Shown: positions 50,521 to 60,918, counted from the stretch's first letter. The stretch: DNA of 64,000 nucleotides from Gracilaria domingensis (GCA_022539475.1 VCMS01000023.1:124001-188000); one strand, 5' to 3'. Notes: generated from the letters alone by a model not told the origin. A program made the numbers and translations.

Positions 50521-52197
50521 GCTTGGCGCCGTTGCAATGGGCGCTTTTGCGGCGCCAAGTGCGGCGCGCGCGCCGCGCCGCTCGCTGCGCGCATGACGTA
50601 CGCGCGCGCTGGGTGGCCGCCAGCCAGCGCCGCCGCGCCGCGCGCGCGCCCTTTTTTTGGGTGGCGCCCGCCGTTGCGCGCGCGCGGCGGCCGCGCGCGC
50701 GCCGCCCGCGGCGCTGGCGCCGCGGCGCTGGCGCCGCGGTGGCTGCCGGCGGCGCGCCGCGTCGTGGAATGGGCGCGCCGCACTGGCGCGGTCCATCGCG
50801 AATCCGCTTCTTCCACCGCGGCGCCGCCGCCGCCGCCGCGGGCGGCGCTGCTCAGTTGTGAGCGGCTGGTACGTACCGCATCAGTGCATGCGGCCGCCGC
50901 CCGTCCTACACGCGCGCGTTTCTGTACGCACAAGTCATGCGACAGTACTTCCGTTCGATACGCGCTCGTCGATAACGTGGATGCAACGCGCGCGCGCGAA
51001 TCGCAAACGACGGCGAACGACACAACCCTGGCCGCGCTTCCTTTTATCGTAAAATGTTCGGTACCTTTGGTACCCATGGGACATGTCATCGCCGATGGAG
51101 ATACTCTGGAGGCGATCCACCTCCGTGTCGGCTCACCGCCCCACAGCCTCCTCCCGGCGGCATCGCCAGTCGCCGCGCGATCGCATTCTTCCTCTCTTTC
51201 CAGCTCGATTGCTCCTACTGCGGCGCTGTTTCTCCCTCCCAAATGGTCCTTTCCAGCCATGCGCCGCAAGCTACCGACGGTCGTCGTGGTGCTCTCAAAG
51301 CATTCGCCCCGGGAATGATCTCAATTAACGGCTCCCAGCAATGCCCACGCCGTCCATCACACGCCCTTGATCACGGTCCGCCTCAAGTACAATGACAAAC
51401 CCCAATAACTGACGCCAACTGTCAACAGCAGCTTACAAAAGCGCGGCGTAGACCGGAGTGTCATCGCTGCAAACTCGCGTCTTGCACCCCGAATAACCGC
51501 GCCTGGTCACTGTTCTCGCCCACGCCGTGTGGCCCCGATTCCGCGTTACTCCACTCAGAATGACTGGTGCGCCAACCAAAAGCGCTACAGTGACACTCAC
51601 ACTTGGCACCTAGCGCCAAAGCCAAAACGAGTGCGCTGGAGAAATCCTCAATAGCCGCTATGCCGCACCCTACGTCACCTGCCGTACTGTCACTTGCCGC
51701 CATCCGAGCTTTCCCACCTGTATTTGCTCATACGTTTGTCATAAGGCGTTTGTACGCGAAACCTCCCACGAACACGTGCATCTCTCAGAGTGGGCTATTG
51801 CCCAAAGGCCCGCGCTCATCGCCGACACTTGTACAGTATTATATGCAATAACGACGGTTCATATCTGCATCTCCGTTCCACTCAAATCCACCCCCCCTGC
51901 CATCTCTGAATCCTTGATGAGGACTAAGTTTTCCGCCGTCTTCTGCAATTCACTACTGCTTTGAGCACTTTGCGTTTCTTTTCCTCCCTCACCGACACAG
52001 CAGCGCAACATCCACTGCTTTACAGCTCGTCTGCTCGTTCCGTTTGGCTGTATATCTATCTGCCCTCTTTAATCCGGCTGCGAGCCGTTCCATACGTCCT
52101 CTCCACAGACACCCTGCTTCCCGGCTCTACCGCTCACTGCACCGCACGTCTTTCGTGCAGACCTGTGGCTCAACATTTCGCCTACAGCTGCTGCAGA
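50521..52197. other. GC island then leader of zinc-finger gene; no gene seen
   Basis: 50.5-50.85 kb is extremely GC-rich with many GGCGCC and CGCG blocks. Long frames there are composition artefacts. Two GGTACC sites lie at about 51058-51072. The last 240 bp are open in frame with the zinc-finger gene but contain no ATG. Confidence 0.5.
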
Positions 52198-54165
52198 ATG
52201 GACCTCGATCCTGCACTCTCGCGATATTTCGGAAACCACCAAGTCGCGGAGTGGCTTTTCGGGCGCAATGACTTGAGACAGGTCACCGCAGACGCATTGG
52301 ACAATGCCCTTGCGTACACCATTGGCTTTCGGCCGCCCGACGACGTCCATACCTCCAACGATATTGAAGACATGCTCATTGTGCACGGACTCGCCGGTAC
52401 ATTTGTGCTTGGTATTGTGTATGGTTTGGGTGAGCCTCATACGTTCGCGAAGACTCCGTTTATGGCAGGCCAACGTCCCGTTACACGGCGCTTTGCCGTT
52501 GACCTCTCCGTGTGTGACGCTGTGGAGTTCCTGGAGACCAATTACTTTCTGGATGGCAAGATGGCTGTAGTGTTCCGGAGGTTCTTGCATATTAATGATG
52601 GGTCACTGCCATGTGTTGTCGATGCCACTCTTCACGAACCTTGTGATATCCCACACACTCTGGGTCCTTTAATAATGCGCATAAATGTATTAGAAGCTCC
52701 AGCGTGCCCCAATTGTGGTCGATGTGGCAAGCGCTGTATGTGCTCATTTGATAGCTACTTACCAAGCGGAGCAATCACGCACAACTGCTTCTCTTGGAAT
52801 CAGCTCACGGCAATGGTTTTTCGCAAAGCACAACGTAGTCTCGCCAGGTTCCGGATTACAGCGCGTCTTGCCAATGTCGGAGATGTTTGTATCACTCATA
52901 CTGAACTCCCCGTGAGGACAGTTGTGGATAGGGGGCATGGCAGGTATATAACATTACTAAAGCGGAAAGCTGTACATGGAATGGGTCTCGATGTTGTTCC
53001 AGTGCGACTTGAATCCCCGTTACTAAGCAGTTCCATTTCGAACGATTTCCTGGATTTGCATAATCACTATGTGGTGCGGAAGCGCCGAAGGCAACCCGAC
53101 CAAGAGCAACTACTAACTCAAACTGCTAGCGCACAGGATGGCGCTAACCTTCAGGAAGCGTTGCAAACCATTGACATCTCAGAGCTACCTACTGATTGTA
53201 ATCTCTTTTCCGACGTAAGTGCTAACGAAATGCGAAGACTCCTAGATAACACCGATAACACCCTTGCGCCATCTCAGAGCATTCAGTTTGACACTTTACC
53301 AACCACTCACTCGTTGACAGAGGCCGCGTTGAATTCGAATGCGCCACCTGAACTTTTCACCCCACCCTTGGTGCACAATCTAGGGAATCCTCCAGTAACG
53401 ACATTAGGCACACACTACCAACCAGAGCTCGCTTCTACTGATATAGCAGGACAACAAAACATCGTAGACGACATCGAAAATATTCTAAGGGCTCGAATGA
53501 GTGCAACCGCTACACAGGCGCACCAGACAACACCCTCACCCCATGCCATGGACTTTGCGCCGCAACCTCCCAGCAACCAGATATCGGAAGTGAACAGTGG
53601 TGAATCACATCAACATCCGGACGACATGCGGTCCAATCGGTCAACGAAGAAAGCGCGAACGTCATCCGCATCACTCTCAACAAATTCGACTGCATCTGGG
53701 AGTAGTGATGTCAGCGAGAAGAAACATATTTGCTCAACATGCTCCGCCCGGTTCAAAATGAGAGGAGACTTATTGCGTCATATTCGAACAGTTCATGAAG
53801 GAAAGAAACGGTATCAATGTCCGAGATGTCCGAAGGCCTTCGGACACTCAGGTCATCTCAATAGACATATACAATCAGTACACTTGCAGCAACGGAGGTT
53901 CAAGTGCAACATCTGCGGGTTTCAATTCTTCCAAGCATCCCACCTGCAAAGTCATATGGGTCATGTTCACAATCCGAACAAGCCGTTCAAATGCAGTGAT
54001 TGTGGTGTGAGAGTTAACAGCAAAGTTGCACTCAGAACTCACAGAACAAAGACAAAATGCGGGACATTAATAGCGGAATCAAACGCGGGGTCCGGAAATG
54101 ATGTAAGCCCTCCAGTTCCAAGTAGTCAAGCAACAAACTCGCAAAGGTTATCCATGGGCGTGTAG
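52198..54165 (+). CDS. C2H2 zinc-finger transcription factor, 655 residues
   Basis: MDLDPALSRYFGNHQVAEWL at 52198 is the first ATG in a frame open from 51961. The N-terminal about 280 residues are globular, with a compact cysteine cluster (CPNCGRCGKRCMC, about 170-182) that may bind zinc; I do not recognise the domain. A Gln/Ser/Thr-rich middle follows, then SNRSTKKARTSS (likely nuclear signal). Four fingers lie at about 510-625: C-STC-...HIRTVH, C-PRC-...HIQSVH, C-NIC-...HMGHVH, and a last one of C2HC type (C-SDC-...H-RTKT-KC). DNA binding is expected. The N-terminal domain may mediate dimerisation. Single exon. Targets are unknown. Confidence 0.88.
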   Translation: MDLDPALSRYFGNHQVAEWLFGRNDLRQVTADALDNALAYTIGFRPPDDVHTSNDIEDMLIVHGLAGTFVLGIVYGLGEPHTFAKTPFMAGQRPVTRRFAVDLSVCDAVEFLETNYFLDGKMAVVFRRFLHINDGSLPCVVDATLHEPCDIPHTLGPLIMRINVLEAPACPNCGRCGKRCMCSFDSYLPSGAITHNCFSWNQLTAMVFRKAQRSLARFRITARLANVGDVCITHTELPVRTVVDRGHGRYITLLKRKAVHGMGLDVVPVRLESPLLSSSISNDFLDLHNHYVVRKRRRQPDQEQLLTQTASAQDGANLQEALQTIDISELPTDCNLFSDVSANEMRRLLDNTDNTLAPSQSIQFDTLPTTHSLTEAALNSNAPPELFTPPLVHNLGNPPVTTLGTHYQPELASTDIAGQQNIVDDIENILRARMSATATQAHQTTPSPHAMDFAPQPPSNQISEVNSGESHQHPDDMRSNRSTKKARTSSASLSTNSTASGSSDVSEKKHICSTCSARFKMRGDLLRHIRTVHEGKKRYQCPRCPKAFGHSGHLNRHIQSVHLQQRRFKCNICGFQFFQASHLQSHMGHVHNPNKPFKCSDCGVRVNSKVALRTHRTKTKCGTLIAESNAGSGNDVSPPVPSSQATNSQRLSMGV

Positions 54166-55369
54166 GTAGACTTGTCGTCTTCTGCAAGCCGTAGTAACTG
54201 ATAGGTGTGTACCTAAAAAGTGACTATCCAAAGTGCGATATACTCACGGAGTAACGCGTCAGGGAACGACGAGCATCTCACAGAAGCTTCGACGTTCGCC
54301 TTCTAACATCCCTGTTGTTCTATTAGTTCCAATCGGGCGGGCCGCACAATGACAGCCATTATCTCCGACATCCAGGGTGTAGTTTGCATCAGCAGTGCTT
54401 ACAACCTCTTATCGGCAGTTGCGGGCTATTAGCCGAATATCGAAGGTCACAGAACTGCAACCCAACCCATCCTTTCCGTAGTCGGTAGATTGCTGTGACC
54501 GAGAGGAAGTCATCCTTTGAGTGAATCTTATACTTCTGGTGGCTGACTGAGGTTTTAGACAGAAACCCCTGACCTAATGCACATCTTTAGAGAGGTCACA
54601 CTTGTGTCTTTCAGCTGGCACTTCTCAGTAAATGCCAAACCAAGATTCTTTGAAGCTCCACGAACGTCCCAGGAATGTGAGCTTGCGCATAAGAAGGCCT
54701 TCTCACGATAAGCATTGAGGAGCTTGGTAGCGCAAGTGTCCCGATCTAAAGGATGACCTGCGTCTGTATTGATTGTGTTGTTGACCATTGTGTTTCCAAG
54801 AAACGTCACTCATGTGATTCTCTAAAATCCAAGAAGCTCGAATGCTGTGTATACCGATCCACTTTTTGTTGATCACTTGGGCAAGGGATTAGGATACAAT
54901 GGATACTGATACTGCTTTTGTTCATCTTCTGTGGAAAGAGGTTCATAGTTCCACCTCTTTCACATCCTTTCTAAGACCAAAACGCATACTACAACAAAGA
55001 TCAACATCGATAATGTTATCTTGCGTTTGCGCTTAGAAGACAAGTCGTATACACGTTTAGTACCACTAGAGCCTATAGCAACAGATCCTAGTAGCACCGT
55101 AACGCTTCCAGCCTTATCACTTCATTCATGGCATTAGAATCTAAATCTGATTTCGGTGGAAAGTTAGCACCATGCGCCGTTGCAAAGACATACCGATGGC
55201 GACCTAAGCAACACAGCAACACTTAAAGTGACGACGGCGCTTGTCACTCGAACCTTTCCGTTCCGTGTTCCATGATAACGCAGTTGCTGCTTTTGTAACG
55301 GGAAGTTCCCCCATATTCTTGTCGTTGGCTGATCTTGATGCAAGAAGTCTCGTAAACTTTCTTTGTGAG
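54166..55369. other. Intergenic, no supported gene
   Basis: About 1.2 kb. A minus-strand frame at 54555-54809 is mildly protein-like but unrecognised. The frame of the next gene is open back to 55230 without an ATG. Confidence 0.45.
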
Positions 55370-56008
55370 ATGAATTTGTCCGACAAAACGAAAGACAAAA
55401 AGCGTGAGGTTGCTTTGGTGGACATGAAGCCGAAGAAAAAAAGGCCGCCAATGGTCCGCATGGGGCATTACCTTTATCCCATACAGGTAAAAGACGTTGT
55501 TCTTCGTACAGGAAAAAGCAGGGGAGCAACTTTGACGCTAACGGATGCAAAGTTGGTCTTAACTCCGGTCAACTTGCTGAATCCTCAATCGGAGTTGGGG
55601 GTGATGGCGAAAAATGACTACCTCGTTGAGCGGGAGAAGTTTCACTCAGGTACTGAGACCAGAGAATACCCGTTGTGGGATAATGCCCCATCAAATGAAG
55701 CAGATGCTGGTGACATATTTTTTTTTTGTCACAACCAACTAAAACAGGGTCGAGATCTAGCCGAAATGTTCTACGTTACGAGAAAGCTACCGCCATCATA
55801 TAGACCGAGACATTGGCTTATACCGGAACACAAAGACCGATCAGTTTTGGTGCTGTCGAGGTATGTGGGCTACTGCTCGGTTTCAGATATTATGGTGGCA
55901 ATAGGGTCCCGACCTTCACTGACGGAAGGGGTGAACTGCCTTCGGGGTACAGTGCTGCGTACTTTAAAGCATGATCTACAAGTGGCTCAGGAGTCGGTGG
56001 AAGCTTGA
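55370..56008 (+). CDS. Orphan protein, 212 residues, possibly missing a 5' exon
   Basis: ATG 55370 starts MNLSDKTKDKKREVALVDMK. The frame is open upstream to a stop at 55229 with coding-like sequence (FLSLADLDARSLVNFL), so a 5' exon with its own ATG may exist. A basic stretch (KPKKKRPP) precedes a mixed alpha/beta-looking domain: MVRMGHYLYPIQVKDVVLR, LTLTDAKLVLTPVNLLNP, DIFFFCHNQLKQGRDLAEMF, RPRHWLIPEHKDRSVLVLSR. No family recognised, no signal or membrane segment. It lies 443 bp upstream of the NLR-like gene on the same strand; a functional link is possible but unsupported. Confidence 0.5.
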   Translation: MNLSDKTKDKKREVALVDMKPKKKRPPMVRMGHYLYPIQVKDVVLRTGKSRGATLTLTDAKLVLTPVNLLNPQSELGVMAKNDYLVEREKFHSGTETREYPLWDNAPSNEADAGDIFFFCHNQLKQGRDLAEMFYVTRKLPPSYRPRHWLIPEHKDRSVLVLSRYVGYCSVSDIMVAIGSRPSLTEGVNCLRGTVLRTLKHDLQVAQESVEA

Positions 56009-56451
56009 ATCGGGCCAGCAGTCTCAACAAATTTATCTAACGCCTGATCAAAATCAATGAAGCTCATGACCAGCTTTCACTCATACGTTTACTCGGTGCG
56101 CAGGTCCATTGTCGTTGCAAATTCACAGTATATGAAGTTAGCTTGTTACCTTGATTCCACAGGAGATTTTGATAGTGCCATAGCATCGCTGATGATGACG
56201 ATGACAGTCATGATAACTTGCAGTGTAGCCTTGGCTACTCCTTATTGAGATTCTCACTCCATTACCCTCAACCCTAGAGAGCAGTTTTCATCGCTTCGCC
56301 TTTCGCATCCTCGCTCCGGCTGTCAGACACTGCTACAAATCGTGACAGCCCATCTTCCAAACTGAAACAAGGGGGATGTTAACAAACAGTACTACACATA
56401 TGCTACGCTACGCCCATTTGCTAGACAACGTTTGTAGCTTGGTATTTCACG
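56009..56451. other. Upstream region of the TIR-NB-ARC-WD40 gene
   Basis: 443 bp of ordinary composition. No clear TATA box or repeat. Confidence 0.4.
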
Positions 56452-59400
56452 ATGTCGCACAACGCTTTTTCTTCGCAAACGCCAAAGTTTCGAATCTTTC
56501 TCAGCCATGCAGGTGAAGACAAAGAAACAATCGCCCGGCCGTTGTATACTCGCCTTACTAAGAATGGACTCTCCGTTTTCCTCGACAACGAGTCCTTTCG
56601 GGTTGGCGAACATTGCCCTAAGGTCATGGAGCACGCTATGCAAACTGCGCCTGTGGGCGTGTTCATCATGAGCCCCGAATTTGTTGCGAAGCACTGGACC
56701 ATGCGTGAGCTTCTGGCATTCGTCAAGCGCTACGATGACGCGATCGCTGCCCAAGAGGCCCCGCCGTTGCTTATTCCAGTGTACTACCGCTTCACAACCC
56801 GCGAGTGCCGTGATACAACCATCTATGAAACCTACAGTAAGCTCTTTCTTCGACACGGTCTTTTTGGGCGAGCAAAGAAGGGGTTTATAAAGCTGGAAGA
56901 TGTGGACCATGCGTTGGATACGGCTGCAACTGTTTGGGGGGTGGAGAACAATTGTGGTGCATCCAACTCGTGCAGCCCCGACATGTCGGACACCAGAGAG
57001 AAATTTATCCAAACTATTGAGAACAACATTTTGGAACGTCTTGGAATTGAGAGATCTCCTCTAGAAAACGGCAGCCATCCAGTTGTTAGTAGCCCCTCTG
57101 TACATCAAGACGTATATAATCCATGCAGTATTCTGCTCCCTAATCCTCCGCGATTAACGTTGGACTACGGCTCCCCAACCACATGTGAAGGAAGATTGAA
57201 AGCAGCGGTTTTAGAGGCTAGCGAGAGCCGAATTGTTGCTGTTGTGGCTAGTGGAAAAGGTGGAGTTGGTAAGACGTGCGCTTTAAGAGGACTCGCAGAA
57301 GACAAAGATATCAAAACAGTGTTTGATGGAGGTATTTTTTACATTCAACTTGGAAAAGATGCTACGGTATCGACTATTATTGACGAAATCGCCAAAATTG
57401 TTCATTGCACGAGGGGCTCGAGGCTGTCAAATGAGGTAAGGACATGCAAGTCTGTTCGAGACGCATCGCAGAAGGCTGCGCAATGGTTTTGCCCACATTC
57501 ATGTTTGTTCCTTGTGGATGATATTTGGCATGTAAATGGAATAGATTGTGATGTGCTAACATCTCTAGGGCTCATGTTGAACACAAAGAGTAGATTGGTA
57601 TACACAACGAGGGACAACCATTTTTTGGTGCGAGCGAATGAAGTGATTGAGTTCAAGGAGAAGGAGGTAGTTGGGGAGTTGTCGCGCCGAATGTTAATGA
57701 CACACGCGGGGTTTAAGCGAAACACTGTTCTTTATGGAAAGAACGAGAAGGCATTTAACTATTTTCTGACACTGTGCCATGGACTTCCGCTTGGGTTTGG
57801 TATTGTGGGAGGATCCGTCCGACGATATTCATTTTCGAGCTCGCCGAAGGAGAACGCATGGTCAGATTTTCACGAAGATGTTTGTTCACAAGATGCGGAC
57901 TTGATGGAAGCTGAAGCGGAAACATATGGTGCACTACCAAAGATTGTGGATATATCTCTTGAAGTGCTTGAGAAATGGAATGGAGATGGAAAGTATGGGT
58001 ACTGGTTTCGTGCTCTATGTGTAATTCAAAAACAGCAATCAGTGCCTGTCAGGATGCTACAGAAGCTATGGAACTTGGATACGATAAAGGAAACGAAAAG
58101 TGTGGTGAAATCGTTCGCATACGTTTCAATTGTGCAAAGTACGAGAGATCATGGAGTGGTCTACGTACAGCTGCATGACTTGATTCTAGACATTGCCGCT
58201 CGCAAAGCCAAGGAAGGCGGTGAGACGGAGGCTCTCTTCAGATCGCTTGTGAGAAATTACGAGCGATCTGGCCCAAGGATTGAGAGAGAAGAGTCACGTA
58301 GATCTAGAAAGAGACATTTGGAGGGTTATGCAGATTGTGATGATACAGTGTATAACGCTGTAAGTCGCAAAATGCGGCATGGAACAAGAATCAAGGAGCT
58401 GTATCAAACTCCTGCTTTGAAGCGCTTTCTATGCGGCGAAGGTGAGGGAGATGATTCATGGATTAGAAAGCAACATGCGGAAATTGACAAAGAAGAAGAA
58501 CTCGTGACAGGGATGAGGAAGCAAGCCTCTTCAAATGCGGTGGTGTTTCATGCGTGGTGGAGCACAGAAGATGATGGGTATATTTGCGACAACCTGTGCA
58601 GGATTCTTCGAAAGGCAGGATATGGAGAGCAGCTACTGTGGCTATTGTCGCAACCGCAATGGATTGTGAAGCGATTTGTTGAAAGTGGAATACTTGGTGT
58701 GGAAGACGACCTGGATCATGGAAAAGCTGTTTGCGGGGATCATTCTTTGCAACCAGCAATTCACAAGGAGCATCTACAAATGATTGAACGAGCTGCTAGG
58801 AGGGGTGCATTTTTCGTTAGAGAGAACCGTCGAGTGGAGGAGGCTTGGTTCCAGATTCACGGGCGGTTGCTTTGGCACGCGACACAGAACGAGTTGACGA
58901 GGGATTTCGTGGAGAGGATGGAAAGATGTGGGCCGAAACCTTGGCTGAAAGCGTCCGAGGGGCTGTTAGAACAGGCGGGTGCTGGTGCACTGCAAGTTGT
59001 CAGTGTCGAGCGTGATGTTGTGTGCATGCGCATAGAGCACAATACTACCTGGATTCTGTCGTTTAAACCAGAAAACAATATGATGCATGTGGGAAAATAC
59101 GAAACGTCGAATGAATACTACAAAGAAGAGAAGCTCGAAAGGCCTGGACAGTCGTTTGGAAAACTTCAGTGTGCTTCGTTCTTGCCGGATCAAAGAAGAG
59201 TTGTGACTGCGCACGATGATGGAAGCATTTGTGTATGGAACAGGGGAACAGGAATTTGCGAAGAAGTTGTAGCACACGACTGTGCAAATCACATAGAGTT
59301 TGTCGGCTTTTGCGCGGAGGGAGCTCTGCTTGCGTGCGAGAAAGAGAATCATACTATTCAGCTGTGGGAAACACTTAGCAGGAAAGCCTCCGGGCAGCGG

Positions 59401-60918
59401 CGCCAAGGTCACACGGGCACGGTGACCTGCGTGGCTGTAGACGCGAACGGCACTCGCATCGTTTCAGGTTCAGATGACATGACTGTGCGTGTGTGGGACG
59501 CTGAAAGCGGTGACGCCGAACGCGGTGACGCCTTCGGGCGGCTGCTCGAGGGGCACACAGACTTTGTGAGTTGCGTGGCTGTATTCAGGGATGGCAGCCG
59601 TGTTGTGTCTGGGTCAAAAGATAGAACAGTTCGTGTGTGGGATGTTGAAAGCGGCAACGCCGTCGGACAGTTGCTCGAAGGGCATACAGAGCAGGTGACG
59701 TGCGTCGCTGTCAACACGGACGGCACTCGCATCGTGTCTGGGTCAGGGGACGGAACGGTGCGTGTGTGGGATGCTCAAAACGGCAACGCAGTGGGGCAGC
59801 TGCTCCAAGGTCACCTAAACTATGTGACTTGTGTAGGTATGAATGCGGACGGCACTCGCATCTTGTCAGGGTCACTGGACAAAACAGTGCGTGTCTGGGA
59901 CGCCCATGGCGCCAACGCCGTCAGACAGCCATTTCGAGGTCACACAGACAAAGTGACGTGCGTAGATGTTAGCGCAGACGGAGCTCGCATCGTGACTGCC
60001 TCAAATGACATGACTTTGCGTGTTTGGGACACCGGGAGTGGCGAGGCCATCGGACAGCCGCTCAGAGGTCACCCAAGCTGGGTGGGGTGCGTGGCCTTGA
60101 ACGCAGACGGCACCCGCATTTTGTCAGGATCATTGGACGGAACGGTGCGTGTGTGGGAGGTTGCAAGCGGCGACGCCGTTGGAGAGCCGCTCGAAGGTCA
60201 CACGGATTTAGTGCAGTGCGTTGCCATGAGCGCGGACGGCACTCGCATTGTGTCTGGTTCCTGGGACGGATCGGTGCGTGTGTGGGACGCTGAGAGCAAC
60301 ATCGCCGTCGGACAGCCGCTCCGGGGTCACGCATACGGCGTTACGTGCGTGGCTGTAAACACGGACGGCTCGCGCATCGTGTCTGGCTCCGTCGACGGGA
60401 CGGTTCGTGTGTGGGACGCTGACGGCAACTTTGCCGTCGGCCAGCCGCTACGAGGCCATATAGAGGCGCTGACGTGCGTGACTTTGTCAGCGGACGGCAC
60501 GCACATCGTTTCTGGCTCAGCCGACAAGACGGTGCGTGTGTGGGACACCGAAAGCGGCGACGTCGTCGTCCTGCCGCTCCGAGGTCACGCGAAGTGGGTG
60601 GCGCGCGTGGCTGTGAGCGTGGATGGCAGCCATGTTGTGTCGGGAGACGCAGAATTGGAAGGATTATGGGCGCTGAACGGCGATGGCGGTGAGTGCGTGC
60701 TCACGTCACGTGAGGCCGCATGGCTGCCTACCATCAAGTCGCTCGAGCTCACGACGTCTGCGATTCCATCTTGGGAGCCCTCGCAGCGGGAGGTGCGTGA
60801 AGTCGCAGAGGACGGCTCTGAGATTGTACTGGCCACTTGCGAACGCGCGTTGCACAACGTCCGCGGTGGTGATGTGTACTTCACACAGGACTTCCGCTCG
60901 TGCCGTATTGAGCGCTGA
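56452..60918 (+). CDS. TIR-NB-ARC-WD40 NLR-like receptor, 1488 residues
   Basis: ATG 56452, single exon. Residues 12-150 are a TIR domain: FRIFLSHAGEDKE, then SPEFVAKHWTMREL, in which Glu86 occupies the NADase glutamate position of plant and SARM1 TIRs. Residues about 230-600 are NB-ARC: P-loop GKGGVGKT (268-275), LFLVDDIW (Walker B, Asp356-Asp357), YTTRD (384-388), GLPLG (444-448), a winged-helix-like part and an LHDL in MHD position (574-577). A helical linker runs to about 885, two degenerate WD40 blades to 985, then about ten highly alike 43-residue WD40 units (986 to about 1418) and an unrelated tail of about 70 residues. In plant and fungal relatives such proteins oligomerise on ligand sensing and trigger immunity or cell death. 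That role, with WD40 as sensor, is inferred here. All switch motifs look intact. Confidence 0.93.
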   Translation: MSHNAFSSQTPKFRIFLSHAGEDKETIARPLYTRLTKNGLSVFLDNESFRVGEHCPKVMEHAMQTAPVGVFIMSPEFVAKHWTMRELLAFVKRYDDAIAAQEAPPLLIPVYYRFTTRECRDTTIYETYSKLFLRHGLFGRAKKGFIKLEDVDHALDTAATVWGVENNCGASNSCSPDMSDTREKFIQTIENNILERLGIERSPLENGSHPVVSSPSVHQDVYNPCSILLPNPPRLTLDYGSPTTCEGRLKAAVLEASESRIVAVVASGKGGVGKTCALRGLAEDKDIKTVFDGGIFYIQLGKDATVSTIIDEIAKIVHCTRGSRLSNEVRTCKSVRDASQKAAQWFCPHSCLFLVDDIWHVNGIDCDVLTSLGLMLNTKSRLVYTTRDNHFLVRANEVIEFKEKEVVGELSRRMLMTHAGFKRNTVLYGKNEKAFNYFLTLCHGLPLGFGIVGGSVRRYSFSSSPKENAWSDFHEDVCSQDADLMEAEAETYGALPKIVDISLEVLEKWNGDGKYGYWFRALCVIQKQQSVPVRMLQKLWNLDTIKETKSVVKSFAYVSIVQSTRDHGVVYVQLHDLILDIAARKAKEGGETEALFRSLVRNYERSGPRIEREESRRSRKRHLEGYADCDDTVYNAVSRKMRHGTRIKELYQTPALKRFLCGEGEGDDSWIRKQHAEIDKEEELVTGMRKQASSNAVVFHAWWSTEDDGYICDNLCRILRKAGYGEQLLWLLSQPQWIVKRFVESGILGVEDDLDHGKAVCGDHSLQPAIHKEHLQMIERAARRGAFFVRENRRVEEAWFQIHGRLLWHATQNELTRDFVERMERCGPKPWLKASEGLLEQAGAGALQVVSVERDVVCMRIEHNTTWILSFKPENNMMHVGKYETSNEYYKEEKLERPGQSFGKLQCASFLPDQRRVVTAHDDGSICVWNRGTGICEEVVAHDCANHIEFVGFCAEGALLACEKENHTIQLWETLSRKASGQRRQGHTGTVTCVAVDANGTRIVSGSDDMTVRVWDAESGDAERGDAFGRLLEGHTDFVSCVAVFRDGSRVVSGSKDRTVRVWDVESGNAVGQLLEGHTEQVTCVAVNTDGTRIVSGSGDGTVRVWDAQNGNAVGQLLQGHLNYVTCVGMNADGTRILSGSLDKTVRVWDAHGANAVRQPFRGHTDKVTCVDVSADGARIVTASNDMTLRVWDTGSGEAIGQPLRGHPSWVGCVALNADGTRILSGSLDGTVRVWEVASGDAVGEPLEGHTDLVQCVAMSADGTRIVSGSWDGSVRVWDAESNIAVGQPLRGHAYGVTCVAVNTDGSRIVSGSVDGTVRVWDADGNFAVGQPLRGHIEALTCVTLSADGTHIVSGSADKTVRVWDTESGDVVVLPLRGHAKWVARVAVSVDGSHVVSGDAELEGLWALNGDGGECVLTSREAAWLPTIKSLELTTSAIPSWEPSQREVREVAEDGSEIVLATCERALHNVRGGDVYFTQDFRSCRIER
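59407..60660 (+). repeat. 129-bp tandem repeats coding WD40 units
   Basis: Units start at 59407, 59551, 59680, 59809, 59938, 60067, 60196, 60325, 60454 and 60583. All are exactly 129 bp except the first, which is 144 bp because of a 15-bp internal duplication. The coding cores for V-x-CVA, DGTRIVSGS and TVRVWD are nearly identical in DNA. The last unit is degenerate after SHVVSG. Confidence 0.95.

Noticed and set aside
50014-51269. Overlapping minus-strand frames upstream of the basic orphan
   Set aside because: They cross the G25 tract and are Arg/Ala/Pro noise.
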